Source: Ignavibacteriaceae bacterium
GTDB lineage: Bacteria > Bacteroidota > Ignavibacteria > Ignavibacteriales > Ignavibacteriaceae
Assembly: GCA_023229425.1 (NCBI GenBank)
Contig: JALNZG010000006.1
Coordinates: 1-64,000 of the forward strand
Length of the DNA: 64,000 bases
Reading direction: 5' to 3'
In this document: piece by piece, positions 62,630 to 64,000 of the stretch
How the letters are laid out: every line of letters starts with the position of its first letter
Position numbering within the stretch: position 1 is the first letter of the stretch
Notes under the pieces: generated by a model
The model's input: the letters and a program-made list of their open reading frames with translations, nothing else
Database searches by the model: none
Told to the model about the DNA's origin: nothing
Position numbers and translations under genes: made by a program

Positions 62630-64000
62630 TTATTGTGTAATCGAAATTCGTACATCCAAACCGGCTTCATTAATGGTTGAAGGAGAAACTCTTGCCGCAC
62701 CTTCAGGCGTAATGGAAGACCGTTTGTAAAAAACAGAAAGTGTAACCCGCGAACTGATAACATATTTTATTCTCGGTTCAAGAGATGTTCTGGTTGTACC
62801 GTCTTGTGGTATGCCTTCCTCAGTAAATTCATTCATTTTAAAAAGTATGGTAGAATTTTTAGTATTAGAGTAAGAGAAACTAAACTCAATATCATTCTTT
62901 AGAGCAATTCCAAATAAAGGAACTTCGAAACCGGACTTTGAATAATTGAGTGACATTCCTATTTCACGTGAATATGTTTCAGTAATATTTTGATTTGTAA
63001 TACTGAGATCGTAATTATTTCTTGTTGAGTATTTCACGTTCCCGGAAAAATTTCCATCCCAAAATGAATTTAAAGTTAAATTCAAACCTACAAGCGGGGA
63101 AAATCCATAAGAAATTTTTTGTGAAGAAGTTGCCTGTTTTCCGTTGTCTATCCGCCAGCCTTCCGTATAATTTGCGCCGTAAGCATGGTCGAGACTAACT
63201 TTTTTAGCAAAACTTTTAAAGATTGAAAACTTTTCAAGTCCATCCCATGTAATGCGCCAATTTGGGCGTGGAACATATTTAACTATACTTTTTAAAAAAC
63301 CAACTTTTGAAAGCAGTGGAAGTGTTTCAAACCCTTGCATAAACGCTTCCGAGAGATTTTCATTTTTATAAGTCGCTTTAGGATTATACAACTCGCCAAC
63401 CCGTTTTATTCCGCTCTTGAACATTGAGAGGAAAAAGACCGGAGGAAGAGAGAAGAAAGTGCGGTCAATCGTTCCGGTGGAGCTAATATTTTGTATAGTT
63501 GTAATTCCATTCTCGTCTGAATGTAAAGTAGTAGATTTATTAATTGACCAGCCGACTTTCCAATTTAAATCTATTCTTGCCCCTTCCCAAAGCGGGCGAG
63601 AAGTTTTTAGATCAACCGAATTTCTCTGGCTGTAATTATCTGTTAATTTGCCGTTGGCAGCTCTTGGTCCAATGTCATTTTTTAAACCAAGCATGAATAA
63701 CCGGGAAGGACCTTCATTAGCGTTGTATTTAATTCCCCAAAAGTTTTTAAACCCTGTTCCCGTACCGCGAATACCGTTTGCTGAAACCGAGTTATCATTA
63801 GAGAAATTTACACTTATCGTTTCATAATCAAACAGAACTGTTTTAGCCAGAGCTTTCAAAAAGAAAATTGCATTACTTATTGCCGTTGGTTTGTGCGGCA
63901 GCGTATCTTTTGCAGCGCTTTGCGCCAATGAATCTTTCACAACTAAATTCTGCGTTTGAGGTTGGTTTTCTATTGGAGTGCCGGTTTCATCTGCCGTAGG
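62630..64000 (-). CDS. sprA: SprA-like outer-membrane protein, 3' part
   Basis: The frame is open from the window edge to the stop at 62630 (457 codons including the stop). An internal GTG at 63940 is not the start, since coding continues beyond 64000. It contains GPSRLFMLGLKNDIGPR, VPRPNWRITWDGLEKFSIF, VSLDHAYGANYTEGWR and many alternating beta strands. These resemble the C-terminal end of SprA, the large barrel of the type IX secretion translocon. That would supply the exporter for the YPNPFNPTT protein at 50729. The family assignment is from memory. Confidence 0.75.
   Translation of the reverse strand, partial: PTADETGTPIENQPQTQNLVVKDSLAQSAAKDTLPHKPTAISNAIFFLKALAKTVLFDYETISVNFSNDNSVSANGIRGTGTGFKNFWGIKYNANEGPSRLFMLGLKNDIGPRAANGKLTDNYSQRNSVDLKTSRPLWEGARIDLNWKVGWSINKSTTLHSDENGITTIQNISSTGTIDRTFFSLPPVFFLSMFKSGIKRVGELYNPKATYKNENLSEAFMQGFETLPLLSKVGFLKSIVKYVPRPNWRITWDGLEKFSIFKSFAKKVSLDHAYGANYTEGWRIDNGKQATSSQKISYGFSPLVGLNLTLNSFWDGNFSGNVKYSTRNNYDLSITNQNITETYSREIGMSLNYSKSGFEVPLFGIALKNDIEFSFSYSNTKNSTILFKMNEFTEEGIPQDGTTRTSLEPRIKYVISSRVTLSVFYKRSSITPEGAARVSPSTINEAGLDVRISITQ

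Noticed and set aside
63417..63635. Plus-strand frame inside the sprA-like gene
   Set aside because: It is a shadow of the long minus-strand coding frame, with no ribosome site or recognisable content.

Overview
The window is AT-rich chromosomal DNA from a bacterium of the Fibrobacterota-Chlorobiota-Bacteroidota (FCB) group. An Ignavibacteria or Melioribacter-like lineage fits best. This is an inference from four signs: a type IX secretion sorting tail (YPNPFNPTT) on a surface protein, a SprA-like outer-membrane protein at the right edge, promoters of the Bacteroidota form (TTG, about 20 nt, TAnnTTTG), and a FadL-type porin next to Tyr-rich lipoproteins. There are no rRNA or tRNA genes that I can recognise.

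Region 1 (1-15500) is a type I CRISPR-Cas locus: cas3, cas8, cas7, cas5, cas4, an S23/four-helix-bundle gene, cas1, cas2, then an array of 96 repeats and 95 spacers. Cas3 has its HD nuclease at the C-terminus. No cas6 is visible. Intergenic gaps carry dispersed ACACGGATT repeats, the S23 gene sits in a cassette with repeated inverted ends, and imperfect direct repeats bound the whole locus. Several spacers are variants of each other with differences at third codon positions, which suggests repeated acquisition from related phages.

Region 2 (15500-25402) is amino-acid biosynthesis: thrA-asd-thrB-thrC-proC behind a complete transcription attenuator (25-residue Thr/Ile-rich leader peptide, antiterminator, terminator), then metY-metX behind two stacked control elements. 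The first is a Met/Cys-rich leader peptide with its own terminator. The second is a SAM-I riboswitch with a second terminator. This tandem arrangement is the most striking regulatory feature of the window.

Region 3 (25479-32067) is an NtrB/NtrC-like pair followed by a sigma-54-type promoter and a run of two Tyr/Ser-rich lipoproteins, a FadL-family porin and a small lipoprotein.

Region 4 (32146-47340) is a divergent double module that I regard as the best candidate for an under-described system. The minus-strand arm encodes a Tat-exported ferredoxin, NrfD, a 13-haem cytochrome c, a haem-binding sensor kinase with a zinc-ribbon insert, and two response regulators whose output is a GcvH-like domain. 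The plus-strand arm encodes a tiny membrane protein, membrane and soluble GcvH-like proteins, a second ferredoxin and NrfD, a second haem-binding kinase, a sigma-54 activator and an archaemetzincin. None of the GcvH-like domains has the lipoylated lysine. The layout suggests a quinone/cytochrome redox complex coupled to its own phosphorelay.

Region 5 (47455-64000) holds menF-menD (menaquinone synthesis), a large LamG/PKD/HYR surface protein with a type IX tail, a DEAD-box helicase, an intact IS5-like element whose left flank is the relic of a LuxR-type regulator, a REC-only protein, a NarL/NarX-like pair, a DUF5009-type acyltransferase, a DedA protein and the 3' part of a sprA-like gene that runs off the right edge.
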